Notes: generated by a model from the sequence alone, not told the origin. 64,000 nucleotides of DNA from Aquimarina rhabdastrellae (GCA_947387485.1 CANDNT010000004.1:62001-126000); one strand, 5' to 3'. Shown: positions 34,717-45,259, counted from the first letter of the stretch. Made by a program: numbers and translations.

Positions 34717-37700
34717 TTAGAAATCGATAAAAATCTCATCTTTTTCTTCTATAATTAAATCTAAATTTAATTCTTTAATTGATAAGAAAGGTTTATTAAT
34801 TAATTCTTCCATGAGTTTTTTAAAACTCATTATCATTAATTCAATTGTATTTTCATGATACTTTATTTTATTATAATTAAGTTCTAATTTAAGTTCATCA
34901 TTTAATATAAAGAAGTTAAATAATAAACTTACTCTATTATTATCTAACTCTATAGGGTATTCTTTAATTACAAAATCATTAACCTCGATTGTTTCCTTAT
35001 AAGAAAAATCAGGGTTTTGAAAAACCATTAATACATCTGTATGTATATTTTTCTTATAGATATATGGTAAATCTTGTTCTTTATCGATCGCTAACATATT
35101 ATGTTTAACACTATCTAATATTTCTTCTAAAGAATTATTTTTGTTAATATTAATTCTTAAAGGAAGTGTTTTTACAAACATTCCAATCACTTCATCTAAT
35201 GAAGTATGATTTCTTCCTGAATTAACAGTATTAATAATACTATCATTATATCCAGTGATTTTATAAATTAATAAATGCATTGTAGCCATTAAAAAAATAT
35301 TCATAGTAGATCCTTGTACTATTAGCATTTTTTTAATCTGATCTGTATCTTCTTTTGTTAAGCTCAAATAATAATTAGCTCCTAAATAGGAATCATCTAA
35401 AACTTCTTCATCATAATCAAAAATAGGCTCATTATGGTATCCCTCTAGATATTGTTTCCAAAATTTATCATTAGAACCTTTATCTAATATTTTATTATTT
35501 AACCATTCTGAATAATCCTGAAATTGAGGGAATTTTCGATTTATATTTTTTTTATTTTGTGTATATTTTTCAACAAATCCTTTTATAAATAAAGCTATTG
35601 AAGTACCATCCATCATGATATGATGTGTAGAAAAAACCAATAGCTGCTTACTGTTATCAATTTGTAATAACATTGCTTTTATCAAAAGATCTTTATCTAA
35701 TTTAAATTCTTCTCGAACATATGCATTTATTAAATCATCAACATAGTCTTTTGTGGTCTCTTTATATACAGTTTTAAATTTATGATTCTCATTTATCTTT
35801 TGATAAACCTTTCCATCTTTTTCAATAAAATTGGTGATAAGAGATCCGTTTTCATTTAATAAATCATTAATGGCATTGTTTATTTTTTCAATAGAAATCT
35901 CTCCTATTATTTCAAATGCAGCAGACATGTTATATGCTATAGATCTATTTTTATTTTGAGAGGCTATCCAAATATCATGTTGAGATGGAGTACATTCATA
36001 CAATTCTTTTATTTCTGCTTTGCTTATTTCCTCTTCTTTCTCAGGTTTATATGATGTTAAAAAAATAGCTTGATCTTTTATTGTATTATTTTCAAAAACA
36101 AATCGTAATGATAAATTGTAATTTAATTCTTTATTAATCTTATGAACTAATTTTATAGCATTTAAAGAATGTCCTCCAATAGTAAAAAAGCTTGTGCTAG
36201 TGTCTATATCCTTGCTGTATTCCAAAACCTCTTTCCAATATTCTTCTATTTGCTTTTCAATAGGTGTATTTGCAACCTTTTTTGCTTCGGATATTGTAAT
36301 TTCTTTCTTAGATAATTCTTTTCTATCAATTTTTTTATTGAGTGTTAATGGAAATGACTCAATAGGTATTATATATGAAGGAATCATATATTTAGGTAAT
36401 ACCTTATTTAATTCTTGAAAAACCTTCTCTATATCTATTTTTTTATCGCTCTCTTCTATATAAGCTACTAGAAACGATTCATTATTAGAGTTTCGTTTAG
36501 ATATTACAATAGCTTTCTTAACTTCTTCTATATTATCAAGGTGTGTTTCTATATCTCCTAACTCAATTCTATAACCTCTAATTTTTACTTGATTATCATT
36601 TCTTCCTATAAACTGTAACTCACCTTTTCTATTCCATTTAACTAAATCATTTGTATTGTATAATCGTTTTCCTTTTATTATATCAACCTTAAACTTATCT
36701 TCGGTTAGCAAAGGCATTTGGTAATATCCTTTGGCTAAACCATCTCCTGCTATATGCAAAACACCTACGCTATCTATAGGTAAATGATTATTATACTTAT
36801 CTAAAACATAAAATTGGGTATTGGCTATTGGTTTACCAACATTAAAAGCATCTGAAGGTTTTTTTATTTGTTTTATACTAGACCAGATTGTAGTTTCTGT
36901 TGGCCCATACATATTCCATAATTCCTTAGTATTTTCTAATATTTTTTCAGCTAGATTCAAGCTAAGCACATCTCCACCACATAATATTTTAACATTCTTA
37001 TTTCCTTTCCAACCACTATTATACAGTAATTGAAAAAAACTAGGTGTTGCTTGTATTATCGTGGCATTAACCTTTTCTATTTCTTCAATAATAGCACTTG
37101 GTTCTGCTAAAGTCTGCTGATTCGCTATATATAACGTCGCTCCAGAAAAGAGTGATCCAAAAAACTCTAATATTGAAATATCAAATGAATATGTAGTTAC
37201 CGCATACCAAAGATCTTTTTCAGTAATTCCAGGTGAATTCTTCATACTATAGAGAAAATTCAACAAAGATTTATGTCCAATCTCTACTCCTTTAGGATTT
37301 CCTGTCGAACCTGATGTATAAATTATATATGCTGTGTCTTCACTATCTATTTTATGATCAGTAAAAAAATTAATGCTTTTAGCTTGCTCTAAAAGATCTT
37401 CTATAGTAATTCCTAATACATTAGAAAAATCTTTTATCTGATCACTATTTTCGGTTATTAAAAACTGTAATTCACTATGTTCAACAATATATTGTAATCG
37501 TTCTTTTGGAAAAGAAGGGTCTAAAGGAATATAAGCTTTTCCTGACTTTAAAATCCCAAGAAGAACCGCTATCATATTTACTGATCTCGATAAAAGAACT
37601 CCAATAATAGGTGATGCTGTTTCTTCTTTTAAATATGAAGCTATCTTACTTGAGCGTATACCTAATTCTTTATAGCTTAAAATGCTATTTTTATCTCTTA

Positions 37701-39117
37701 TAGCTGTTTTATCTGGATTATTTATGATTTGCTTCTCAACTTCATCAAGAAAACTATTTCTAGAATTATATGATCTAACTGTATTATTAAATTCTCTTAA
37801 TAAATAGTTTTCTTCATTAGCTGTTAAATATGAAATCTCTTTTATAGATAGATTTGGTCTTTTTACTACACTAGATAATATTTTTTTAAAATGCGCTATA
37901 TACTCTTTTATTTCTACATTATTAAAATAGTTTAGGTTATAATCAAAATCTATCTTAACAGGTGAGTTTTTATCAAATTCACGTATATAAATTGCTAATG
38001 CAACACGTTCAGACTCGTGTGTTAACGGTATTACTGTTGTTTTTGTCTCTTTAAAATTATCTGCATAATCTTGTTTTTCATATGACAAGGTAATATTAAA
38101 CAGTTTTTCTTTTTCACTAAAAAGGTTGAGTTCTTTTATAAGTTTTCCTATAGGAAACCTTTGATGTCTATAATCTTTTCTTAATTGATTCTTTATTTGA
38201 TGTAACATATCTACAAAAGAATCTTCTTGATTAATTGATAGTCTAAGTGCTGCTATACCCATAAAAAGTCCCACCGTCTTTTTAAAAACAGCCTTGCTTC
38301 TATTTAAAACAGGTATACCTATTACTATATCATCTTTTTGATACCTCTTAGCAAAATAAGTAGCTAATGCGGCTAGTATTACATGAAACGTTGTAACTTT
38401 ATTTTTGGAAGCTAAATTGATTAACGCATCATATTCATTTCTTAAAAGAAAACATTCTTCTCTATTACTTTTATTTAATGCACCTAATTGCTTCTTTTTT
38501 TCAAATAAATTATCTGGAAGAGAATTAAATCGATTTACCCAATAATTTTTATCCTCGTTATACGATACAGAATCTCTATACTTTTTATCGTCTTCAACAA
38601 AATCATTATATTCAAATGGATATTTTGTTACTATATTATCATTTTCAATTAGCTCGTTGTAGTTTTTAACCAATCGTTGAAACATTAATGATGTTCCCCA
38701 TCCATCTGTAATAATATGATGATAAACTGAAAATAAGTAATATACTGAATCACTTATTTTTATCAATAAAAATTTATATGGTAACGTGTCTTTTTTATTA
38801 AGGTCAAATGCATTAAGAAAAGCTTTTTGCATAAATACGTTTGCTTCTCCTTCGGGTTTTTTATTTTTTGAAAAATCTAAAAACTCTAATTCTTCAATCT
38901 CTTTTGAAGTTTTTATTCCTATGATTTCTTCTTCAAATTTTTCAAAATATACTTGAAAAGTATCATGTTGATTAATTAATTCTATATAAGCTTTATTAAA
39001 CAACTTAATGTCAATATTCCCTTCTATCTTAATTTTTGCCCCAATATTATAGATAGGGTCTTTAGGGTATAAAAGTTGCTCAAAATAAACATCTTGCTGA
39101 GGAAGTGTAAGTTTCAT
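34717..39117 (-). CDS. nonribosomal peptide synthetase, C-A-T-C
   Basis: A 1466-aa synthetase. Domains by motif: condensation about 1-430 (YHHIITDGWGTS near residue 135), adenylation about 455-930 (IIYTSGSTGNPKGVEIGH near 603), carrier about 945-1010 (FFTIGGHSLNAIKLVH), and a second condensation about 1030-1460 (THHIMMDGTSIAL near 1164). Both condensation His-motifs are intact. The adenylation code read by eye is DILQLGMIWK, one position from the known glycine code DILQLGLIWK, so it should load Gly. I start at MKLTLPQQDVYF, where condensation domains begin, rather than 12 codons upstream. There is no thioesterase, and the chain ends in a condensation domain. It lies 3' of the exporter gene, away from the main synthetases, so its place in the assembly order is unclear. 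Confidence 0.93.
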   Translation of the reverse strand: MKLTLPQQDVYFEQLLYPKDPIYNIGAKIKIEGNIDIKLFNKAYIELINQHDTFQVYFEKFEEEIIGIKTSKEIEELEFLDFSKNKKPEGEANVFMQKAFLNAFDLNKKDTLPYKFLLIKISDSVYYLFSVYHHIITDGWGTSLMFQRLVKNYNELIENDNIVTKYPFEYNDFVEDDKKYRDSVSYNEDKNYWVNRFNSLPDNLFEKKKQLGALNKSNREECFLLRNEYDALINLASKNKVTTFHVILAALATYFAKRYQKDDIVIGIPVLNRSKAVFKKTVGLFMGIAALRLSINQEDSFVDMLHQIKNQLRKDYRHQRFPIGKLIKELNLFSEKEKLFNITLSYEKQDYADNFKETKTTVIPLTHESERVALAIYIREFDKNSPVKIDFDYNLNYFNNVEIKEYIAHFKKILSSVVKRPNLSIKEISYLTANEENYLLREFNNTVRSYNSRNSFLDEVEKQIINNPDKTAIRDKNSILSYKELGIRSSKIASYLKEETASPIIGVLLSRSVNMIAVLLGILKSGKAYIPLDPSFPKERLQYIVEHSELQFLITENSDQIKDFSNVLGITIEDLLEQAKSINFFTDHKIDSEDTAYIIYTSGSTGNPKGVEIGHKSLLNFLYSMKNSPGITEKDLWYAVTTYSFDISILEFFGSLFSGATLYIANQQTLAEPSAIIEEIEKVNATIIQATPSFFQLLYNSGWKGNKNVKILCGGDVLSLNLAEKILENTKELWNMYGPTETTIWSSIKQIKKPSDAFNVGKPIANTQFYVLDKYNNHLPIDSVGVLHIAGDGLAKGYYQMPLLTEDKFKVDIIKGKRLYNTNDLVKWNRKGELQFIGRNDNQVKIRGYRIELGDIETHLDNIEEVKKAIVISKRNSNNESFLVAYIEESDKKIDIEKVFQELNKVLPKYMIPSYIIPIESFPLTLNKKIDRKELSKKEITISEAKKVANTPIEKQIEEYWKEVLEYSKDIDTSTSFFTIGGHSLNAIKLVHKINKELNYNLSLRFVFENNTIKDQAIFLTSYKPEKEEEISKAEIKELYECTPSQHDIWIASQNKNRSIAYNMSAAFEIIGEISIEKINNAINDLLNENGSLITNFIEKDGKVYQKINENHKFKTVYKETTKDYVDDLINAYVREEFKLDKDLLIKAMLLQIDNSKQLLVFSTHHIMMDGTSIALFIKGFVEKYTQNKKNINRKFPQFQDYSEWLNNKILDKGSNDKFWKQYLEGYHNEPIFDYDEEVLDDSYLGANYYLSLTKEDTDQIKKMLIVQGSTMNIFLMATMHLLIYKITGYNDSIINTVNSGRNHTSLDEVIGMFVKTLPLRININKNNSLEEILDSVKHNMLAIDKEQDLPYIYKKNIHTDVLMVFQNPDFSYKETIEVNDFVIKEYPIELDNNRVSLLFNFFILNDELKLELNYNKIKYHENTIELMIMSFKKLMEELINKPFLSIKELNLDLIIEEKDEIFIDF

Positions 39118-39218
39118 CTGTCTGTTTTTTATGCACCTAAAACTGATAGTCAACTATAGCTTGATTATCTTGTTAAGTATTCGTAAATGTGATTTAATTA
39201 AAAATGTTTATTATTTTT

Positions 39219-40850
39219 TTAACTCCACAACATCTCTTTTGCTGCTTCCTCTTTTTTTACATTTACTTCCTTTACAATTTTACCATAATCAAATTTTATT
39301 ATTCTATCTGCCATATGGAAATATGCATCATCATGAGTAACTGCGATAATAGTTTTACCTTCATTTTTTAATTTAGGAATCAACTCTTCATAAAAGAATT
39401 TTCTGAAATAAGGATCTTGATCTGCAGCCCATTCATCTAAAACTAACACAGGTTTGTTTTCTAATAGTGCAAAAATTAATGACATCCTCTTTCCTTGTCC
39501 TTTTGAAAATGTCCTTCTTGCTGATTCATCTTCATTTGCATCAACAACATCATCCATTTTCATGATTTCCAACCATTTACTATACAACTCGTTACTATTT
39601 AATTTATAATCATCATAATTATGAGAATATATATGATTGTCTGTAAAAACAGCTGCAATTTTTTCTTGCAAAAGTTCTGTATCACTTATACTTTGGTTAT
39701 TTACATATATTTCTCCTTTAGATGGTTTATATAATCCAGTAAGATTATTTATAAATGTACTTTTTCCTGAACCGTTCCCTCCTATAATAAAAATAGTTTC
39801 TCCTTTATTAATCTTTGCATTTAGTGGGCCTAGATAAAAAGATTTATCTAAGTCATTTTCATAATTAAATTCAATATTTTTAAATTCTATTGAATCAAAT
39901 GTCAAATTACTATTTATTGTTTCTAAAAAATCTTCTTTTCTTTCTTCTTTAAAGTCTGCTAGAAAACTATTTATTCTCTTATTTGCCGCAGAGAATTTAG
40001 CAAATGAACTCTGCATATTTATAAGTACATTAACAGGTCCTGTCATAAAAAGTATAACTACAACATATGCTATTACATCCTTTTGTTCTAGCAAGCCCGT
40101 TTCTGGCAAGACAAACAAAATAACTCCAACAGCAAAATATAATCCATATTGACTTATAAGATTTATCGATAAAAAAATATAGTTAGTTATATAGTCAATT
40201 TTCTCTGCTTTTTCTCTATTAGGATATAAATATGTATTAAGTATATTCTTTCTTTTTCTTTTATCTAATTTAAATCCTTTAAATCCTTTTATTAAATCAT
40301 CTACGTATTTATAATACACTTCATTATATTCTCTAAGTTTTAAAATTTTATTTGTCATAGTTTTTATAACTAACACATACATAGAACATACACCTATTAA
40401 TATTCCTAAAACTATTAATGCTGAAGGTATCGATAATGTAAATAGATAAACTACACATAGCATAAGCATTAAAATTGCATTTACAGTATGAGTAATAGTT
40501 CCTGGTAAAAAAGCAAAAACTCTAATATCCTCTACCACAGTATAAAAACGTTCCATACCAGATTTTTCAATCTTGAACAATGTTGCATTTAATATTTTTT
40601 CAAAAATTATTTTCTCATTCTCATAAAGTATCTTGTAAGTTTTCCTGTTAAGCCATTTTTGAAAAATAATATTTAATAAATAGGCTCCAGCTACTAACCC
40701 CATAAACCCCCAACCTTCGGCATCAGAAAAAAATTCTTTACCTCCCGAAATTGAATTATTAATTATATATAGAATTCCAAAACTGAATATGGTATTAGGA
40801 ATAGCATAGATGATAAGATATATAATATCTTTAATAGATAATTTAAACAT
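39219..40850 (-). CDS. cyclic-peptide-type ABC exporter (PvdE/SyrD-like)
   Basis: A fused membrane plus ATPase exporter of about 543 aa. Six hydrophobic segments (for example YLIIYAIPNTIFSFGILYII and IVLGILIGVCSMYVLVI) precede the nucleotide-binding domain. Walker A is IIGGNGSGKSTFINNL and Walker B is KPVLVLDEWAADQDP, with a switch His in IIAVTHDD. The signature loop is FSKGQGKRMSL instead of LSGGQ, as in the cyclic-peptide transporter family (PvdE, SyrD), where a charged variant is usual. The start at MFKLSIKD leaves a 22-bp gap after the type II thioesterase gene. The likely task is moving the product or a precursor across the inner membrane. Confidence 0.88.
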   Translation of the reverse strand: MFKLSIKDIIYLIIYAIPNTIFSFGILYIINNSISGGKEFFSDAEGWGFMGLVAGAYLLNIIFQKWLNRKTYKILYENEKIIFEKILNATLFKIEKSGMERFYTVVEDIRVFAFLPGTITHTVNAILMLMLCVVYLFTLSIPSALIVLGILIGVCSMYVLVIKTMTNKILKLREYNEVYYKYVDDLIKGFKGFKLDKRKRKNILNTYLYPNREKAEKIDYITNYIFLSINLISQYGLYFAVGVILFVLPETGLLEQKDVIAYVVVILFMTGPVNVLINMQSSFAKFSAANKRINSFLADFKEERKEDFLETINSNLTFDSIEFKNIEFNYENDLDKSFYLGPLNAKINKGETIFIIGGNGSGKSTFINNLTGLYKPSKGEIYVNNQSISDTELLQEKIAAVFTDNHIYSHNYDDYKLNSNELYSKWLEIMKMDDVVDANEDESARRTFSKGQGKRMSLIFALLENKPVLVLDEWAADQDPYFRKFFYEELIPKLKNEGKTIIAVTHDDAYFHMADRIIKFDYGKIVKEVNVKKEEAAKEMLWS

Positions 40851-40872
40851 AATTATAGTAATAAGTAAGGTT

Positions 40873-41568
40873 TTAAAAATATTGAAGTATCGTTTCTGCA
40901 AAAACAGAATTATTATTTATAAAAAAATGATCTCCCTTTATACTTTCGAATGTAATTTCTGGAGATATGGTAATATCTTTCCATCCATCTAATTCTTCTT
41001 TAGTCATTTTTTCATCTGTGCCATAAAACACATGTACTGGAATTGTTATTTTAGGTTTTGATTGATATTGATAGTTTTCTATACATTGAAAATCTGCTCT
41101 TAAAACTGGTTCAAAAAATGTTTTCAATTTATGGTCACTTAATAATTCTACAGATAAGCCACCTAATTCATGTATTTTTTTCCAAAATATATCAGATGAT
41201 TCTAGATCAAATAATCTTTCCTTGGTATCTAAGGCTGTAGGAGCTTCTCTTCCTGAAACTATTAATTTTATAGGCATTTTTTGATTTGACTCTTGTAATT
41301 TAATACAAACCAAATATCCTATTATCGCCCCCATACTATGTCCATATATAATATAATCTCTATCTGGAATCTCTTTTATTAATTGCTCATACGCATCATT
41401 AGCGACATCTATTATATCTTTTAATAGGGATTCTCTTATACGTCTGCCTCTTCCTGGATACTCTAAAACGCTAAAAGAAATCTTTTCATTCAAAAACTTT
41501 TCTTTTAAATAAGGAAAAGAATATTTGTTTCCCCCTGCAAAAGGAAAAGCAATAATTTTTGGTTTCAT
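40873..41568 (-). CDS. type II (editing) thioesterase
   Basis: A 231-aa alpha/beta hydrolase of the external thioesterase type found in NRPS and PKS clusters. It opens KPKIIAFPFAGGNKYSF (oxyanion region FPFAGG) and continues with VLEYPGRGRRIRESLLKD. The nucleophile elbow is YIIYGHSMGAIIGYLV with GHSMG, and the catalytic histidine is in SIKGDHFFINNN near the end. Its expected job is to clear mis-primed or stalled carrier domains. It is translated just after the DUF5916 gene (8-bp gap) and just before the exporter. Confidence 0.93.
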   Translation of the reverse strand: MKPKIIAFPFAGGNKYSFPYLKEKFLNEKISFSVLEYPGRGRRIRESLLKDIIDVANDAYEQLIKEIPDRDYIIYGHSMGAIIGYLVCIKLQESNQKMPIKLIVSGREAPTALDTKERLFDLESSDIFWKKIHELGGLSVELLSDHKLKTFFEPVLRADFQCIENYQYQSKPKITIPVHVFYGTDEKMTKEELDGWKDITISPEITFESIKGDHFFINNNSVFAETILQYF

Positions 41569-41576
41569 AAAATGAT

Positions 41577-44225
41577 TTATCTTAAAAAGCGATAGGTTAG
41601 TTTTACTAAAAAAGTATTATCTAATTGTTTCTTCAAAAGTTGACTCTTTAAATTATCAAATAATTGTTCCTCTGGATTTGCATAATCTGTAATTCCCTGA
41701 GACCAAACCAAGAAAAGTTCTGAACCTGGAATATATTCCCATCTCAATACCATATTCGACCTAAATTGTGCAAAAGAAAAATCTGGGTTTGCAAAACTAT
41801 AATCAATAGTTGCATCTTCATTTTCATCAACTTCATAAGTATTTGTCGCATCATTGAATTGTATTTGGTTAGCATTATAATAATTAAATCGATCATCAAA
41901 TGACGATGCTACGGGATCATTAATGTAATTAAGTTTACTATATTTTCCTGTAGATACAAATGGTTCTCCATAATATTGAATAGATAAATTCGTATTAATA
42001 TTATAATTCAATCTGATAGCCATACTAATAGTTTCTTGATCTATTACTCCTGTTATGTATCTCGGTGAGTTATTGTAATCCAACTGATTAACATATTGAA
42101 AAAAGTTTTCTGCTTTTGAAAAACCTGGCGTTATGGAAATACTAAATTGATTAAAAGGTTGGTATGTAACACCTATTCTAAAATCATAGAAATCAAAATT
42201 CTTTTGATTCCCTCCAATATAAAATGTATCTGCACTTAAGTACACTTTCTTACGCTGGTCTGTAGTTACAGCAAACCATCCTCCTACTTCATATAGATAA
42301 CGAAACCTAGGTCCACCGCGTAAAATTGTATTAGAATAAACTCTTGGTTTATAGATAAGTCCCATTCCAGTATACCAATTGTTATTAAATACTCCCTCTG
42401 CATCCAGATTCCATTCAATTCTATTATTATTACCTTCAAAATCCCATGTTAGCCATTGTTTTGCACTTATTGAGGCATTTCTAAAAACACTAAAAGGTTT
42501 AATTGATTTATATTTTAACCACAAATAATTTCTTATATCATCTGCTTGTTTCATAAACCCTAAATCATTTAACTCTAATTCTGGAGATCTCCATGTAACT
42601 CCTGTTTCAAAATTAAAATTACCATTCCCTAATTTTCCAAATTTTAAATTACCTCCTGTTCCTGTTAGAGAAGTTCTATCAGGATCTATCGATACATGTG
42701 ATGCATCTTCTCGTTGAAATAAGTGAGTAATATCTGTTTGAGTTCTTAAAATAGCTTCTTTACTACCTTTAACATGACTCATTACTAAATTACCCGAAGC
42801 ATACCATGCCCTATTCTTCCATTGGTGTGTAATATCCACTCCTCCTGTTATTGCCGACTTATGCAAAAACGAAGTATTCTCTTCATTTTTTCTATTAGTC
42901 ATTGTTAAAATTCCTCCAATGAATGTATTATTATCATTAAAATCTTGTTGAACTCGAGCTACAAAAGAATTTGTTAATGGTTCTATAATTTCTTTTCTAG
43001 TATTACCATTATTATAGATCTCTGCACTTTCTCTCGATGTAACACTTTCTAATATACCAATAGAAAGTCCTTTTTTAGTTTTACCGCTAAACTTAACTGC
43101 CCCTAATATTTTTGTTCTTTCTGGTGCATCAATAAAATCCCCACTTTGAGCATTCACTCTTCCTTGTGGAGCTCTACCAATTCTTCTCGAATAAAAAAGG
43201 TTATCATCTCCAAAAGTGCTGCCTGCTTGAGATAATGAAAATTGATAATTAAAAATATTTTTATTTTCAACAAAAAATGGTCTCTGTTCTCTGAAAAAAA
43301 TTTGAAAACCATCTAAAGCAATTGCTGCAGGATCTGCTTCTACTTGTCCAAAATCAGGGTTAATTGTAAAATCAAGTGTAAGATCATTAGTTACTCCGAT
43401 TTTCCCATCTAATCCGGCTTCTAATGATGTTATATTCTTATCTCTGAATGGATTTTCTGGATCTTTTTCAAAAGTTTCTAAAGCTCCTACTATATATGGT
43501 TGAATTTCTAAAGGTTTTCTTGATTTGACATTGTTCAACCCTTTTAGTTTACCAAATTCACTTACCCAACCTGCTGCATCTAACGGAACTCTTTGCCAAA
43601 CAGAAGTTTCATTATTTCTAAAAAAATTTCTAACTATTTGCAAACCCCAAGTTTGCTCTGATTGGTTTCCAAAACGCAATTGTGTAAAAGGAATTTTAAT
43701 TTCTGCAACCCATCCTTTTTCATCTATTGAGCTTTTTGCATACCAAATAGGATTCCAACTTATATCCTCTTCTGCTCCATTACTTATAATTGCTTTATCA
43801 CCTCTCACTCCAGCTGCTGATAGTGTAAATGAAAACGCTGTTCTTAAATCATGATAACTATCAATAACTATTTCTACCCAATCTCCTTCAAAACCATCTC
43901 GTCTTGACATCCTCTTTACTATTTTATCTGGTTCTGTATCAAGGCATCTAATAGCTACATATAGAAACTTATTATCATAACCTATTTTAAACTTTGTATT
44001 TTGACTAGGTTTAGCATTCTCTTCTGGTTCTCTTTGAACAAAATTTCCTTCCCAATTTATTTTTGACCAAAAACTATCGTCTAGCAGCCCATCAATTATT
44101 GGAACTTCTTTTGATTCTATTATTGTTGCTTGATACTCTTTTTTTTCAATTAATTCTTGAGAAAAGCCTATGTATCCAATATTTATAATAAATAAGGATA
44201 CTATGATGCTTTTTAATTTCATCAT
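41577..44225 (-). CDS. DUF5916 outer-membrane protein with CBM9-like N-domain
   Basis: An 882-aa exported protein: the signal peptide MKLKSIIVSLFIINIGYIGF ends in SQ. Residues about 40-225 form the CBM9-like domain (PIIDGLLDDSFWSKINWEG, then WVEIVIDSYHDLRTAFSF). The rest matches DUF5916, a large beta-barrel-like region with many amphipathic strands and the typical FFREQRPFFVENKNIFNYQF. The C-terminus ends in an aromatic/Arg strand (VKLTYRFLR) like outer-membrane barrels. These proteins are common in Bacteroidota and of unknown role. Its place inside the synthetase operon suggests a role in export, self-protection or product binding at the outer membrane, which is inference. Confidence 0.85.
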   Translation of the reverse strand: MMKLKSIIVSLFIINIGYIGFSQELIEKKEYQATIIESKEVPIIDGLLDDSFWSKINWEGNFVQREPEENAKPSQNTKFKIGYDNKFLYVAIRCLDTEPDKIVKRMSRRDGFEGDWVEIVIDSYHDLRTAFSFTLSAAGVRGDKAIISNGAEEDISWNPIWYAKSSIDEKGWVAEIKIPFTQLRFGNQSEQTWGLQIVRNFFRNNETSVWQRVPLDAAGWVSEFGKLKGLNNVKSRKPLEIQPYIVGALETFEKDPENPFRDKNITSLEAGLDGKIGVTNDLTLDFTINPDFGQVEADPAAIALDGFQIFFREQRPFFVENKNIFNYQFSLSQAGSTFGDDNLFYSRRIGRAPQGRVNAQSGDFIDAPERTKILGAVKFSGKTKKGLSIGILESVTSRESAEIYNNGNTRKEIIEPLTNSFVARVQQDFNDNNTFIGGILTMTNRKNEENTSFLHKSAITGGVDITHQWKNRAWYASGNLVMSHVKGSKEAILRTQTDITHLFQREDASHVSIDPDRTSLTGTGGNLKFGKLGNGNFNFETGVTWRSPELELNDLGFMKQADDIRNYLWLKYKSIKPFSVFRNASISAKQWLTWDFEGNNNRIEWNLDAEGVFNNNWYTGMGLIYKPRVYSNTILRGGPRFRYLYEVGGWFAVTTDQRKKVYLSADTFYIGGNQKNFDFYDFRIGVTYQPFNQFSISITPGFSKAENFFQYVNQLDYNNSPRYITGVIDQETISMAIRLNYNINTNLSIQYYGEPFVSTGKYSKLNYINDPVASSFDDRFNYYNANQIQFNDATNTYEVDENEDATIDYSFANPDFSFAQFRSNMVLRWEYIPGSELFLVWSQGITDYANPEEQLFDNLKSQLLKKQLDNTFLVKLTYRFLR

Positions 44226-44269
44226 TCTTTTAATATCTTAAATAGTTTATAATGGTGTTAATTCTAGAT

Positions 44270-45214
44270 TTAGAATAACTCTTCGGTTAGAAAGTGAAAG
44301 AAAGGATTCTCTTTATTCATCTTAGGAAAAAGAGAATATTTCTTCATTTTTAAATAGTTATTATTCATTATTACCCTTTTCTCTTCTTTTTCTAAGGGTA
44401 AAAGACCTATTGTTTCTCTATTTTGATTTACATATTCAATATTATCATAAGTAGTCCATTTTGATAAACTTCCATACTTATATGTATCATATGTATTTCC
44501 TTGTATATTGTTTCTTTTTATTCTTTTAAATGCTATAACATCTCTCAAAAAAGCATATCCTCTAATGGGTAAGTTACCTTTTTTTACTTCAAAAAATAAT
44601 GATTGATCCATTTCTTCAATCCTTTCTGGATCATGTGCCAATATAATTATAGCCATATCAGAAGTTAAACTTCCTTTAAATAACTTTATATCATCAGTAC
44701 CTATTATTTTATATGAAGGAAAACCATATGATATAATATTAACAGCTAATTTTTCTGTTATTTTTTTTGTCTCAAGTTCCCATTTTTTGAATAAATGTTG
44801 TTTATATAAAGGTATATACTTATATCTTAACATTGATTTTCTATCATACTTAAAATCAACTGTTAATTCTTTTTTTAAATCGTGATTAATATTGTTTATA
44901 TATATATCATTACTTTTTGCAAACTCTTTTTCATTCCATCCGTAATTCTTAATATATCTTTTTATATGTAGATTGCTCTTAAGGAAACTTTCAAAACATC
45001 CGCTTCTTGCAGCTAACGATACGAAAAAATCAAAGTTTTTTTTATCCTCAAGATACGCTGCTAATTGAAGTCCCATGTAGGAATCTCTAGGAAACATAAA
45101 AGAATATGTTTCTCCTAATTTTAGATAATATTCTAATGCCTCATTTAATTTACCTAACAAGATAAATTCTTCGGTCTTTGATATACATTTTTGATATGCA
45201 ATATAATTTTCCAA
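44270..45214 (-). CDS. unrecognised 314-aa protein embedded in the biosynthetic operon
   Basis: I do not recognise the family. The N-terminal 80 residues are TPR-like helices (EFILLGKLNEALEYYLKLG, then QLAAYLEDKKNFDFFVSLAA). The middle is basic (FKYDRKSMLRYKYIPLYKQH). The C-terminal part has an alternating pattern with possible catalytic or binding residues (AIIILAHDPERIEEMDQSLF, then LPIRGYAFLRDVIAFKRIKR). There is no signal peptide and no membrane helix. The gene lies 44 bp after the TE-containing synthetase and 44 bp before the DUF5916 gene in the same direction, so it is surely co-transcribed. Candidate roles (tailoring enzyme, self-resistance protein, chaperone of the line) cannot be separated from sequence. 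Confidence 0.75.
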   Translation of the reverse strand: MENYIAYQKCISKTEEFILLGKLNEALEYYLKLGETYSFMFPRDSYMGLQLAAYLEDKKNFDFFVSLAARSGCFESFLKSNLHIKRYIKNYGWNEKEFAKSNDIYINNINHDLKKELTVDFKYDRKSMLRYKYIPLYKQHLFKKWELETKKITEKLAVNIISYGFPSYKIIGTDDIKLFKGSLTSDMAIIILAHDPERIEEMDQSLFFEVKKGNLPIRGYAFLRDVIAFKRIKRNNIQGNTYDTYKYGSLSKWTTYDNIEYVNQNRETIGLLPLEKEEKRVIMNNNYLKMKKYSLFPKMNKENPFFHFLTEELF

Positions 45215-45259
45215 TTTTTTTAATTAACTATTGTTTCAAAAAGATTATTAGTTTGCTTT

